Assembly: GCA_963773155.1 (NCBI GenBank)
Contig: CAVZAB010000011.1
Location: forward strand, 1-64,000
DNA: 64,000 bases
Direction of reading: 5' to 3'
Origin: CAVZAB01 sp963773155
GTDB taxonomy: Bacteria > Pseudomonadota > Alphaproteobacteria > Rhizobiales > Beijerinckiaceae
Shown: in pieces, positions 27,130 through 35,810 of the stretch
Position numbering within the stretch: position 1 is the stretch's first letter
Layout: the number at the start of each line of letters is the position of its first letter
Program-made: the position numbers and the translations under genes
The notes under the pieces: model-generated
Database searches by the model: none
What the model was told of the DNA's origin: nothing
What the model saw: the letters and a program-made list of their open reading frames with translations, nothing else

Positions 27130-28745
27130 ATAATCGCGACGGCCTCGGTGCCCTCAACCAACAGATCATGTGGAATTGGTTGATTGCTATCGTCGAAGAA
27201 CAGGCGCAGACGTTGCTGCGGACCGCCTTCAGCCCAATCGTGCGGGAATGCGGCGACCTGTCAGCCGGCGTCTTCGACTTGCGCGGGCGGATGCTGGCCC
27301 AAGCGATTACCGGTACGCCCGGCCACATCAATTCCATGGCTGCCTCGGTCGGCCATTTCATCAAGGCCTTCCCGTTGCCGACCATGCGCGAGGGCGACGT
27401 CTACATCATGAACGACCCGTGGATGGGCAGCGGTCATCGCAACGATTTCGTGGTCACGACCCCTGTGTTTTACAAGGGGGTCCTTGTCGGGCTCGTCGCC
27501 TGCACGAGCCATTTGACGGACCTTGGCGGCATCGGTTTTGGTCCGGATGGCACCGACATCTATATGGAGGCGCTCGGCATTCCCTTCTTGAAATTGTTCG
27601 ACCGCGGCGTCCTGAACGAGACACTAATGGCGATCGTCAAGGAGAACTCGCGCCTGCCGATCGAATGCGAAGGCGATCTTTACTCGCTGGCCAATTGCAA
27701 CGAAATCGCGGTGCGAAGATTGAATGAAATGCTGGCCGAGTTCTCGCTCGGTTCGCTGGAAGGCCTGTCGGATTTCATCTATGAATCCTCCCGCCAGGCC
27801 GTACTCGCGGCAATCGCACGGCTGCCCCGTGGCAGCTGGACCAACAGCATGACGGTCGACGGCTATGACGCGCCGGTTACGCTGTCGGCGCGCTTGACCA
27901 TTGAGCCATCCGGCATTCTCGTCGACTATGCCGGCACGTCGCCGATTTCGCGCTATGGCATTAATGTTCCCTTGACCTATGCCACCGCCTATACGGTCTT
28001 CGGACTAGCAAGCGCGCTCGTTCCCGCCGTGCCCAACAATGCCGGTTCGCTGTCGCCGTTTCGCGTCATTGCCCCGGAAAATTGCATCGTCAATGCGCTG
28101 CGGCCGGCAGCCGTAATGTGCCGCCACATCATCGGCCAGATGCTTCCCGACGTCGTCTTTGGCTGTCTGCGCCAGCCATTACCCGATCTGGTGCCGGCGG
28201 AGGGCACGTCCTGTCTTTGGAATATGACGTTCAAGGGACCAGATCCGGTGCTCGGGCGGGATTTCGTCATCACGATCGTCACCAATGGCGGCACCGGTGC
28301 AAGGCCGGGGAAGGATGGGCTTTCGGCGACGGCCTATCCGAGCGGCGTGCGGGGAACGCCAATCGAAATCGTCGAGGCGACCATTCCGCTGTTGTTCTGG
28401 AAGAAGGAATTCCGCCCGCAATCCGGCGGGGCCGGTCGTTGGCGCGGTGGCCATGGTCTTGATATCGAAATCGAGAATCGGGCCGGCGCCCCAATTTCGA
28501 TCCTCGCCTCGTTCGACCGCATTCTCCATCCAGCCCGGGGCCGAGACGGCGGCGGCGATGGCAAGGCGGGCGCTCTCGGCCTCAAGCTTGCCGGGCAGAA
28601 CCTCAAAGGCAAAGGCGAGCAACAGATCCCAGCCGGAGAGCGGCTCGTCGTTGCGACGCCGGGCGGCGGCGGTCTTGGCGAACGCACGCAGCGCGACAAC
28701 GATCTCGTCACCCTTGACGCCCGCGACGGCCTTGCCGCCGATTGA
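27126..28745 (+). CDS. hyuB: hydantoinase B/oxoprolinase family subunit (HyuB)
   Basis: The product is 539 aa, the standard length. Signature segments are LLRTAFSPIVRECGDLSAGV, MLAQAITGTPGHINSM, GDVYIMNDPWMGSGHRNDF, SGILVDYAGTSP, PLTYATAYTVFGL and the terminal glycine-rich VVATPGGGGLGE. It is the catalytic partner of the preceding gene and is translationally coupled to it. No transporter or hydantoin racemase gene lies nearby in the window, so the physiological substrate remains open. Confidence 0.92.
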   Translation: MNNRDGLGALNQQIMWNWLIAIVEEQAQTLLRTAFSPIVRECGDLSAGVFDLRGRMLAQAITGTPGHINSMAASVGHFIKAFPLPTMREGDVYIMNDPWMGSGHRNDFVVTTPVFYKGVLVGLVACTSHLTDLGGIGFGPDGTDIYMEALGIPFLKLFDRGVLNETLMAIVKENSRLPIECEGDLYSLANCNEIAVRRLNEMLAEFSLGSLEGLSDFIYESSRQAVLAAIARLPRGSWTNSMTVDGYDAPVTLSARLTIEPSGILVDYAGTSPISRYGINVPLTYATAYTVFGLASALVPAVPNNAGSLSPFRVIAPENCIVNALRPAAVMCRHIIGQMLPDVVFGCLRQPLPDLVPAEGTSCLWNMTFKGPDPVLGRDFVITIVTNGGTGARPGKDGLSATAYPSGVRGTPIEIVEATIPLLFWKKEFRPQSGGAGRWRGGHGLDIEIENRAGAPISILASFDRILHPARGRDGGGDGKAGALGLKLAGQNLKGKGEQQIPAGERLVVATPGGGGLGERTQRDNDLVTLDARDGLAAD

Positions 28746-28831
28746 TCTGAACGCTGGCTTTGCGCGCGGCTCTTGAAAACAGGAACGGCGGAGTGGACCC
28801 CGCCGTCCAGTGGTCGCGGACGAATACCCGA

Positions 28832-29194
28832 CTAGCTCCTTCCCATCTTCGCTTGTAGCAGGGAGTCTTTGCACGCATCGCTTAGATCGGCGAAATGTTC
28901 CTTGAAGCATGCACCGATCTCGGCCGGTTTCATGCCTGCACATTTGTCCTTGGCGTCTGCCTTGCAGGCCTTGACCACGACTGCCGTGGTGAACAAAGTC
29001 TTCTTGCAAGGCTCCGAGAAGTCGGCGACATGTTCCTTGGCGCAGGCCACGACCCGTCCGCCGCCCGGTTTCACGTCGCCGCAAAATTGCTTGATGTCGG
29101 CTCCGCAAGCCTTGCAAATCATGCCCTTTTGCGCCATTGCCGAGACAGGCAGCAATAGCAATAGAGATCCCAGCACAATCAATGGCTTATTCAT
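28832..29194 (-). CDS. exported cysteine-rich repeat (GLG1-type) protein
   Basis: The product is 120 aa; GGAGGAGAGCC precedes ATG 29194. The signal peptide MNKPLIVLGSLLLLLPVSAMA is followed by two tandem ~45-residue repeats with the spacing C-x2-C-...-C-...-C-...-C. The pattern ACGADIKQFCGDVKPGGGRV...ACAKEHVADFSEPCKK recurs as ACKADAKDKCAGMKPAEIGA...CFKEHFADLSDACKD. This matches the Cys-rich GLG1 repeat found in small secreted bacterial proteins. Paired cysteines imply disulfides in the periplasm. The function is unknown. Confidence 0.85.
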   Translation of the reverse strand: MNKPLIVLGSLLLLLPVSAMAQKGMICKACGADIKQFCGDVKPGGGRVVACAKEHVADFSEPCKKTLFTTAVVVKACKADAKDKCAGMKPAEIGACFKEHFADLSDACKDSLLQAKMGRS

Positions 29195-29497
29195 GGCTCT
29201 CCTCCAGGTTCGGACAGCGCTCCCGCAAGCAGCAGGCTCGCGGATATCGCGCCGCCCCGCTCGCGTCGGCCGCTTATTGTTTTGCCGGCAGTCCGCTTTC
29301 TAAGCCTAGCCGACAACCGCAGGCTTGTTAAGCATGTTGCATAAGCAATTGACGCAGCAGCATAGAAAGACAGCAGGCAGCTAACGGATCCGAATGGGAT
29401 TCATCAAAAATTTAGCGAAACACTGCGATAATCGAGCAAGATCAAATTAACGATCCGCCGTCCGCCATTTCGCCTGTTGAGCCCCGGGAGTGCCGTG

Positions 29498-29812
29498 ATG
29501 CGTTTGTTCCAACTACTGCCGGCCGCACTTGTCGCGAGCCTCGTCATTTCAACTGTGATGACGAATTTCGAGGCCCGGGCTGCCGAAGGACGCAATGCTG
29601 CCCTACTTGGCGGCTTTGCCGCCGGCGCCCTCGTCGGTGGCGCCCTCGGGTCGGCGGCGCCACGCGAATATGGGCCGGCTCCCGCACCAGTCTATGTCGC
29701 GCCGCCCCCGCCGCCACCCGGATATTACGCGTCATGTGGCTACGAACAGCAGCCGATCTATGACCGCTGGGGCTATTTTGTCGGCTATCGCCCCGTCCGG
29801 GTTTGTTACTAG
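29498..29812 (+). CDS. exported small protein with conserved YDRWGYFVGYR tail
   Basis: The product is 104 aa from ATG 29498; GTG/ATG positions further upstream are in frame but weaker. The N-terminus is a signal peptide ending EARAAE. A glycine-zipper-like stretch follows (ALLGGFAAGALVGGALGSAA), then a Pro-rich linker and the C-terminus ASCGYEQQPIYDRWGYFVG ending in VRVCY. The tail is nearly the same as that of the frameshifted gene at 19722-20109, marking a small paralogous family with two cysteines about 25 residues apart. The preceding gap 29195-29497 holds no other convincing gene. Confidence 0.7.
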   Translation: MRLFQLLPAALVASLVISTVMTNFEARAAEGRNAALLGGFAAGALVGGALGSAAPREYGPAPAPVYVAPPPPPPGYYASCGYEQQPIYDRWGYFVGYRPVRVCY

Positions 29813-29818
29813 GCCCAT

Positions 29819-30802
29819 TCAGACGCGCAGGAACGCCATCAACTTCGACAGCGCCGGAGGGCGCGCGATAAGGCCCCAGCGCTCGGCCGACCACCGGGTC
29901 GCCGAAAGCCCCGCGTCGATCAAGAAACTATCCGGTACCCCGCAAGGTCTGCCGCTCAGACCTTGCGGATCGACCGGCCAGCCGTGATCCATCGCGTCGA
30001 TCGTGATCAATTCCACGACCTCCCTTCCCGCGGCATCCTGCCAGATCCTTTGCTCATAGCCTTCGCCGGGCAGCGTGGCGCAGCTTTCCGGCGCGACCGC
30101 GTGGAGGTCCAACCATTGCGCCGCGATTGCCTCGGCATTGGCGGGTGCGACCGTCGCATCGGCTGCGCCTTGCCAAATCGATAGTCTCGGCCAGCGCGCC
30201 GGATAGGGCGAGGCCCGACGCACGAGGTCGCCCCAATCGGCCGCTGTTTTCGCCTTGGGACGGCGCATCGTCTGCAGGGCCTGCTGGACATTGAGGGCAC
30301 TGAGATAAGGCAGACCGGCAGTAATGGCGCCGGCAGTAAAGATTTCCGGATAGGTCGCGAGCAGGGCGCCAGCCATCGCGCCGCCGGCCGAAAGGCCGGC
30401 GACAAAGATGCGGCGCGGGTCGATTTCGTGGTCGACGCACAATCTCGCCAGCATTTGCCGGATGGACAAGGCCTCCCCCTGGTCGCGCAGGACGTCCTGC
30501 GAACGAAACCAGGTGAAGCAGAGGTTGCGGTTGTTGGCTTCTCTTTGTTCGGGCAGCAGCACGGCAAAATGATGCCGTTCGGCAAGGTCGAGCCAGCCCG
30601 AGGCACGGCCAAAGCCTTCAGCGGTTTGGTGGCAGCCGTGGAGGACAATGACCAGCGGGATTTCCAAGCCGACAGGTTCGGGCAGATAGGCCAGCATTCT
30701 GAGATTTCCGGGATTGGAGCCGAAATTCTCGATTTCCACGAGCTGATCGACCGGATTTGCCGGCACCAGCCGCAATTCGGCCGCAGCGAGACGGGCGGAC
30801 AT
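29819..30802 (-). CDS. PHB depolymerase-type esterase (alpha/beta hydrolase)
   Basis: The product is 327 aa from ATG 30802 (a TTG at 30820 is in frame). VIVLHGCHQTAEGF is the oxyanion-hole region and FVAGLSAGGAMA carries the nucleophile Ser. The Asp is in the block WQGAADATVAPAN, and the His is in the DAMDHGWPVD block. This is the esterase/PHB depolymerase (LpqC-like) family, acting on short-chain polyhydroxyalkanoates or other esters such as feruloyl esters. No clear signal peptide is visible, so it may be intracellular. The gene starts about 155 bases from a divergently oriented transpeptidase end. Confidence 0.88.
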   Translation of the reverse strand: MSARLAAAELRLVPANPVDQLVEIENFGSNPGNLRMLAYLPEPVGLEIPLVIVLHGCHQTAEGFGRASGWLDLAERHHFAVLLPEQREANNRNLCFTWFRSQDVLRDQGEALSIRQMLARLCVDHEIDPRRIFVAGLSAGGAMAGALLATYPEIFTAGAITAGLPYLSALNVQQALQTMRRPKAKTAADWGDLVRRASPYPARWPRLSIWQGAADATVAPANAEAIAAQWLDLHAVAPESCATLPGEGYEQRIWQDAAGREVVELITIDAMDHGWPVDPQGLSGRPCGVPDSFLIDAGLSATRWSAERWGLIARPPALSKLMAFLRV

Positions 30803-30956
30803 GTGTCCAAGATGGCGCAAAACACAGTCCTTTCATTGCCTGGGCAACGGGCCAGGCCTAGGCGGACAGGGGGTGCGAGATTTCTTCCGCAATGCACCAT
30901 ATAGTGCTGCAGTGCACAAAAGCGAGGTCATGGTGCCGCAGGGCACCCAGGATCGG

Positions 30957-31382
30957 TCAGTCCTGCAAGTGGGCGCTACGCGTGATCGAGATCACCGCGC
31001 CCTGATCGCGGACCAGCGAGTAGAGCCTGGCGGCATTGCCTGGCGCCAGCCGGATGCATCCATGTGAGGCCGGCCGGCCCAGGTGGGAGACAGCCGCCGT
31101 CGCATGAATGGCATAGCCACCGCGAAAGAAGATCGAATAGGGCATCGGAGCGTCGTCATATTTCCGGCTATAGTGCATCCGCTCGAGGTGCCTCGCTCGA
31201 TAGGTCCCGACCGGCGTCACATAGCCTGGCCGGGCGCTTGAGATCGGCCATGTGTATTCTTCGCCTGTCGGTGCACTGACATGCATGGTCTGGCGGGTGA
31301 GATCGACATTGATCCGAACCGTGGCACAAGCCGGTTCAACAGCGGCAACGAAGCACAGAGCAAGAAAGACGGCTGATCGCAT
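30957..31382 (-). CDS. minimal exported L,D-transpeptidase (YkuD domain)
   Basis: The product is 141 aa. The signal peptide MRSAVFLALCFVAAVEPACA is followed directly by a YkuD catalytic core: INVDLTRQTMHVSAPTGEEY, PGYVTPVGTYRARHLERMHY and HLGRPASHGCIRL with catalytic Cys109 and His107. It lacks peptidoglycan-binding extensions, in contrast to the larger enzyme at 12807-13829. It probably makes or edits 3-3 crosslinks. Confidence 0.92.
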   Translation of the reverse strand: MRSAVFLALCFVAAVEPACATVRINVDLTRQTMHVSAPTGEEYTWPISSARPGYVTPVGTYRARHLERMHYSRKYDDAPMPYSIFFRGGYAIHATAAVSHLGRPASHGCIRLAPGNAARLYSLVRDQGAVISITRSAHLQD

Positions 31383-31964
31383 GATAGGCCACGTTGCCGG
31401 AACGCCGCAAAGGGGAAAGCTGCGGCCTTCCCAAATCCGGACCGATCGACATCGATCAGCGCCAGCACCATAGCGTTTGCGCTTAAATTAAATTTCAAAC
31501 GCTTGCGACAAAGACGCGGCGTTTGCCTCAGGCAAAATTAAGCCTGTCCGGCTGCATGGCCGGGCGGGCCAATCTCGTTCGTCATTCCTGTACGCCAGGA
31601 CATCCTGTGCGCCAGGACATCCTGTGCACCAGGACACTGGGGACCCGTCGGGGACCGGTTTTGACACTTTTGTTGGGGCGTCCGCAGAACCGAGGCACAG
31701 GCCGTGAAAGTCGAAACCGCCCGCGTCGTCATCGTGATGATCTTTTGCCTAATCAGCCTGCCCTCTTTTTAGGCGCGTATCGCGCGCTGCCGTCCTATTG
31801 CCAGCAGACTAACCGTCAAAGGGCGTCGAAAAGAAAGCCGCCGGTGGCGTTGCCAGGATTATTTTACTATTGTCGGCTATTCGCAGCGAATGGCTGGTCC
31901 GGCGGATGTTCGTCAACGAATTGCCGCTATAGGCGGGTAGGTTGCAGAGGTTTCAGAAGCAGGG
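31383..31964. other. gene-poor interval with short tandem repeats
   Basis: No reading frame here has a ribosome site and a recognisable product. The interval carries a 17-bp tandem repeat (31591-31641) and locally lower GC near 31480-31500. It separates the transpeptidase gene from the divergent DUF2865 gene and may hold promoters for both. Confidence 0.5.
31591..31641 (+). repeat. 17-bp tandem repeat, three copies
   Basis: Units TACGCCAGGACATCCTG, TGCGCCAGGACATCCTG and TGCACCAGGACACTGGG follow one another without gaps; the third is diverged at its end. The CAGGACATCCTG core contains the palindrome AGGAnnTCCT, so each unit could also be a binding site. Confidence 0.7.
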
Positions 31965-32849
31965 TTGGTGGCTATCGTGGCGTTCCGCGCGTTAGAATGT
32001 GGCAAGGTTTTGAAATGGCTTGTCGTTGCCGGCCTATTATGGCCAGCTTGGGCGAAGGCACGCGACGATGGCGGCGCGCACGAGTTCCTGATGAACAATG
32101 CGCCACATTTCAACGCGCCATTCCAGCCTAGACGTGTCGCGATGCCGGCGCCCTATTCGCCCGCGCCGATCCATCGGTCCTACGCGCCATCGGAATCAAG
32201 ACCTGTCGGCGAGCAAGGCGGTGGTGGCGGCTACCGGATCTTCTGCGTGAGGCTCTGTGACGGCTTCTTCTATCCGATGGGCGCAACCGGCAGTGATGAG
32301 TCGACGCAGGACATGTTGTGTCGCTCCAATTGCCCCGATGCCAAGACAGCCGTGTTTCGCGGCAATACCGGTTCCGATCCGGGCGAGTCTCACAATGACG
32401 CCGGCGAGCGTTATGGCGATTTGCCCGTCGCATTCAAGTTTCGCACGAGCCTGACGCCAGAATGCACCTGCCGGCGGGATCCCGGCGAGGCCGAAGAATT
32501 GACCGCCTACAAGGACCCGACACTCAAGCCGGGCGACGCGATCGTAACCAATGGTGGTGCGATGATTTTCGTCGGCGGCCGCCGGCTACCTTTTGCGTCG
32601 TCCGACTTCGTCGATCTGCGCGATACCGGCCCGCTGTCGAAGACGACGCGCAATGCCCTTCTTGCTCTTATTGGCCAGTCCAGGGAAACTGTCCTTGCCC
32701 AACGCAGCAAGCCCTTTGTCGTCGGCGAGGAAAACATTTTGACGATTTCGGTTACTGGCAATCGCGCAAAGCCCACGGCACCAATCCTCAAGACGGAAAG
32801 CGGCATGCGTATCGTCCTGCCAATGCCGGGTGCACCGACTGCGCCTTAA
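31965..32849 (+). CDS. DUF2865 domain exported protein
   Basis: The product is 294 aa; a hydrophobic segment near residues 15-30 (LKWLVVAGLLWPAWAKA) is the likely signal, so the start may be internal. The DUF2865 core is clear: GGGGGYRIFCVRLCDGFFYP, then CRSNCPDAKTAVFRGN and later LTPECTCRRDPGEAEEL, YKDPTLKPGDAIVTNGGAM. Six cysteines occur in pairs, suggesting disulfides. The family is largely confined to Hyphomicrobiales and has no known activity. The gene ends 50 bases before the tRNA-Arg. Confidence 0.88.
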   Translation: MVAIVAFRALECGKVLKWLVVAGLLWPAWAKARDDGGAHEFLMNNAPHFNAPFQPRRVAMPAPYSPAPIHRSYAPSESRPVGEQGGGGGYRIFCVRLCDGFFYPMGATGSDESTQDMLCRSNCPDAKTAVFRGNTGSDPGESHNDAGERYGDLPVAFKFRTSLTPECTCRRDPGEAEELTAYKDPTLKPGDAIVTNGGAMIFVGGRRLPFASSDFVDLRDTGPLSKTTRNALLALIGQSRETVLAQRSKPFVVGEENILTISVTGNRAKPTAPILKTESGMRIVLPMPGAPTAP

Positions 32850-32899
32850 AAACTCGGTGGTTTGACACGTTTGGGACAGGCCGGTACTCTTATGCTGTA

Positions 32900-32976
32900 G
32901 CGCTCGTAGCTCAGTTGGATAGAGCACCAGACTTCGAATCTGGGGGTCAGGAGTTCGAGTCTCTTCGGGCGCGCCA
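32900..32976 (+). tRNA. tRNA-Arg (anticodon TCG)
   Basis: It is 77 nt including encoded CCA. The acceptor arms GCGCTCG and CGGGCGC pair over 7 bp with one G-T. The D-arm begins GCTC and contains AGTTGGATAGA, the anticodon stem CCAGA/TCTGG encloses CTTCGAA with TCG at positions 34-36, and the T-loop is TTCGAGT. It would read CGA codons. Downstream sequence changes to mobile and decayed DNA, so its 3' end is a candidate attachment site. Confidence 0.95.
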
Positions 32977-33140
32977 GAGAAATCAACGTTAGCTGAAGTC
33001 GCGGATCGGATTGCTTCCCAGAAAAATCGTTGGGAAGCGTATGGGAAGCAGCGTGAGGCGCGCTTTGAAAATGGGTGGCTTCTGCGTCCGCCAACCACAG
33101 ACGGTTGCGCTGACCTAGACAGGCACCACCCCAATCCGAG

Positions 33141-33284
33141 CCACCGCAAGAAGTCTCGGCGAAAACGACCGGGTCAACATTCGTCGCGGCGACGGGTGGG
33201 ACTCCAATTTTCGATGGGTATTAGGTGGACTGAGACGAGCCGGAGCCCGGGGGTACCATCCTTGGAGGCCCCCGGCGGTCGGAG
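33141..33284 (+). repeat. diverged repeat copy A (inverted relative to copy at 36190-36336)
   Basis: The first 68 bases (33141-33208, ending in GGGTGGGACTCCAAT) match the reverse complement of 36269-36336 with a few substitutions, including the shared core CAACATTCGTCGCGGC. Weaker similarity continues through a GC-rich part with CCCGGGGGTACCATCC and GGAGGCCCCCGG. No gene overlaps it. The interval 32977-33389 around it has no other convincing gene. Confidence 0.7.
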
Positions 33285-33389
33285 GACCCCACTCTTTTCT
33301 ACGGCGCGTCCCAGAGTCATGTCGGGCCCATCCGTCAAGCGCTTTCCGGATTGGCCAGCGACACCCAGCGAAAATCGGTGTCCCACCAG

Positions 33390-33833
33390 TTATGATTTCA
33401 ACTTGATTCTGCCTGACATTTCAACTTGACATTTCAACTTGATTCTAGAGCGGGATTTTTTTGCTTTTTGACGGTATTTTCCCCCTGCTTGTTTCCGAAA
33501 GGACACCGCACAGGCGAGAAGCGTACCCCCTGCCGCCTCGATCGCCGCCGGATTTACGATGTCGAACAACTCGAGACCGGGATCGCCCGCAGGACCGGGG
33601 ATCGCCCGCAGGATTGTCCGCGCGTTTTGCCAGTCGAGGTCGGACTGCGGGTAACCCGTAAGGAGTGCATGGCGACCCGCTTCTCGATCCAACTGGAGGT
33701 TGGCCAGTATGTTGATTTCACCAAAGTAATTTGCAAACGAGAAGCTTCCATGCCGTGTCTCCTTGGCTGTAGCTTCGCCAGCGTTTTGATCTTTCAGATG
33801 CCGTGATCGTTCAGTCCGGAAGACCGGCTTCAC
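33390..33833 (-). CDS. weakly supported hypothetical reading frame downstream of the cyclase gene
   Basis: The minus-strand frame from GTG 33833 overlaps the end of the cyclase gene and stays open for 147 codons. The middle reads like protein: GSFSFANYFGEINILANLQL, LLTGYPQSDLDWQNARTIL and GLELFDIVNPAAIEAAGGTL. The end (KKSRSRIKLKCQVEM...) is only short-repeat DNA being translated. There is no ribosome site and no recognised family, so it could be a decayed gene fragment. Confidence 0.25.
   Translation of the reverse strand: MKPVFRTERSRHLKDQNAGEATAKETRHGSFSFANYFGEINILANLQLDREAGRHALLTGYPQSDLDWQNARTILRAIPGPAGDPGLELFDIVNPAAIEAAGGTLLACAVSFRKQAGGKYRQKAKKSRSRIKLKCQVEMSGRIKLKS
33395..33442. repeat. 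12-bp repeat ATTTCAACTTGA, three copies
   Basis: Exact copies lie at 33395-33406, 33418-33429 and 33431-33442; the first and last are followed by TTCT. The block is AT-richer than its surroundings and sits between the repeat copy A and the cyclase gene. Confidence 0.7.
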
Positions 33834-35565
33834 GAAGTCCGGCAACAATGCGCTCCATTGTAGCCGGCCCAAAGGGTAGCGCATCCCGTATTTTGGAAAT
33901 CGTTAGCCCGGGATAGTTTTCCGCCAGTTTGCCGGCTGAGCGCCTGGCTTCTTCCATACGGCCGGCGTGAACGAGCGCAGGCACAAGTACGCGGTAGGCC
34001 CAGATTGCGTCTGGATGTTGACTTAAACCCTTTTGATTCCATGCGACCGCCTCGTCATATCTGCCCGCGACGAAATGCGCCGCGCCAACTCCAAGGAGAC
34101 AGATGTAGCCCATCGGGTCGAATGGGCTTAGCCGGATAGCACGCTCGAACTGCTCGATCGCAATCTCGGGATGCTCCCTATGGACGTTGAGCCAACCGCT
34201 ACGATGCCACGCCCAAGCGGAGTTGGGGTCGAGCATCACAGCACGTTCCAGATGGGCCGCAGCAATGTCGTAGTCGCGGGCGATGGTGTGAGCAGCACCG
34301 AGGATCGCCAGCACCATTGGGTCATCGCGGCTTATGGCGGCAGCTCGCTCCGCGAGTGTTAAAGCCTTATCACGTGCCTCATCTGGCGCATCCGTCCAAT
34401 TGTAGACCGCGCATTGCGCATGGCACCAAGCGGACAAGGACAGTGCCAGGGGATAGGTAGGTTCAATCGAGATTGCGCTGTCAAGCAAGGCCCGGGCCAT
34501 CTCGTTCCGAGCCTTGTTGAGTGACCACACCAAAGGAAATGCGCGCAAGACATAGTCGTACGCGGCAAGGCTCTGTGGTCGCTCGCGTCGTGCTCGTTCA
34601 ATTTCCGTTGTGAGAATCGAGGGCTGGATCGCGCCAACTACACTCTCGGTAATGCGATCCTGCAGGTCGAAGATGTCCGACCGCACGCCTTCATATCTAT
34701 TCGCCCAAATTTGGTTTCCGGTACCTGCTTCAATGAGTTGTGCCATTATGCGCACTCGGCTACCCGCCGCACGCACACTGCCCTCGATGAGGTAGTGTAC
34801 GCCCAACTCGCGTCCAATCTGTTGAGCAGTCGCCGACCTCAATTTGTAGTCGGAGGTTGAATTGCGAGCGATAACAAATAGCGACCGAACGCGCGATAGC
34901 GCCGCAGTAATCTCTTCCACAATGCCGTCGGCAAAGTACTCCTGCTCCGGATCACCACTCATGTTCAGGAATGGCAGAACGGCGATCGAGGGCTTGTCGG
35001 GCAATGCTAAGGCCGGACGCGCACTTGCCGTGGCCGCGCCAAGCTGAACCCGGTAGGTCCGCACTGGCTCAGTAATGTTCTTCACAGTCTGGAGGCCGAG
35101 GTTCTCCAGGCGGACTTTCACCTTGTTTCGAACTTGATCATAGGCGGTACCTGAGATCAAAATTCCGCCAGGCTCGGCGAGACCCTCCAACCTTGCCGCT
35201 ATGTTCACCCCGTCGCCGAAGAGGTCACTGCGCTCCACCATTACATCACCGAGATTGACGCCAATCCGCAACACGATCTGGTTCTCGTCGGGCCGTTCTA
35301 AATTGGCAGCATGCATCTTTTGCTGGAGATCTACGGCGCATTGCACGGCACTGACGGCGCTTCCAAACTCGACCAACACCCCATCGCCTGTGGACTTGAA
35401 GACCCGGCCCTGGTGCTCGGCGACCACCGGCTCAAGCACAGTCCTACGACGAGACTTGAGCAAGGCCAGCGTTCCTGCCTCGTCCAGTTCCATCATCCGA
35501 CTGTAGCCAACCACGTCCGCGGCCAGGATTGCGGCTAGGCGTCGCTGGGTACGTTCTTCAGCCAC
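33811..35565 (-). CDS. class III adenylate/guanylate cyclase with TolB-like and TPR domains
   Basis: GTG 35565 has GGAGAG upstream and gives the family-typical start AEERTQRRLAAILAADVVGYS (584 aa); ATG 35607 is an in-frame alternative. The cyclase domain (about 1-180) has metal-site Asp in AADVVGYSRMM and STGDGVLVEF, plus RIGVNLGDVMVE and FGDGVNIAARLEGLA. A central TolB-N-like domain (KPSIAVLPFLNMSGDPEQEY ... LFVIARNSTSDYK) follows. The C-terminal ~230 residues are TPR units such as HLERAVMLDPNSAWAWHRSG. It probably makes cAMP in response to an unknown cue. Its central domain is shared with the gene at 37207. Confidence 0.92.
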   Translation of the reverse strand: MAEERTQRRLAAILAADVVGYSRMMELDEAGTLALLKSRRRTVLEPVVAEHQGRVFKSTGDGVLVEFGSAVSAVQCAVDLQQKMHAANLERPDENQIVLRIGVNLGDVMVERSDLFGDGVNIAARLEGLAEPGGILISGTAYDQVRNKVKVRLENLGLQTVKNITEPVRTYRVQLGAATASARPALALPDKPSIAVLPFLNMSGDPEQEYFADGIVEEITAALSRVRSLFVIARNSTSDYKLRSATAQQIGRELGVHYLIEGSVRAAGSRVRIMAQLIEAGTGNQIWANRYEGVRSDIFDLQDRITESVVGAIQPSILTTEIERARRERPQSLAAYDYVLRAFPLVWSLNKARNEMARALLDSAISIEPTYPLALSLSAWCHAQCAVYNWTDAPDEARDKALTLAERAAAISRDDPMVLAILGAAHTIARDYDIAAAHLERAVMLDPNSAWAWHRSGWLNVHREHPEIAIEQFERAIRLSPFDPMGYICLLGVGAAHFVAGRYDEAVAWNQKGLSQHPDAIWAYRVLVPALVHAGRMEEARRSAGKLAENYPGLTISKIRDALPFGPATMERIVAGLREAGLPD

Positions 35566-35645
35566 AGTCCACTTCTCTCCTACCCTTTTGCCGGTCCCTT
35601 TTACCATGCCGCGACGACCGCGTGTACGGGCTCCGACATCCTCGG

Positions 35646-35810
35646 TCAATGGTCACGCCATTGGTAAATCTCTTGCCGCGTAACGTCGTGCCGACGGGCG
35701 AGCTCCGCCACGCTTATCCCTTCAGACTCGGGATCCGCAACGATCCGCTGCTTGTCGTCCGTCGACCAGTGCCGGCGCCGCTCAATACCCGTCAAAATCT
35801 CCTGCCGCAC
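35646..35810 (-). pseudogene. N-terminal fragment of an IS66/IS3-type transposase helix-turn-helix protein
   Basis: A 54-residue minus-strand frame from GTG 35810 reads ILTGIERRRHWSTDDKQRIV, then ISVAELARRHDVTRQEIYQW followed by RDH and a stop. This is the DNA-binding N-terminus of TnpA-type proteins (IS66 OrfA or IS3 OrfA group), cut off well before its normal end. It ends at 35646, about 80 bases upstream of the cyclase start, so an old insertion or deletion lies in that gene's promoter region. Confidence 0.75.

Noticed and set aside
31523..32131. 202-codon plus-strand frame upstream of the DUF2865 gene
   Set aside because: It translates the 17-bp tandem repeats and then overlaps the start of the DUF2865 gene in another frame; Arg-rich, no ribosome site.
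32931..32976. second copy of the tRNA-Arg 3' end as an attR within the window
   Set aside because: I could not find a convincing direct repeat of the tRNA end by eye up to 64000; it may lie outside, so no att site is annotated.
31383..33450. CRISPR array suggested by clustered short repeats
   Set aside because: Repeats at 31591 and 33395 are contiguous or irregularly spaced, have no unique spacers of constant length, and no cas genes are present.
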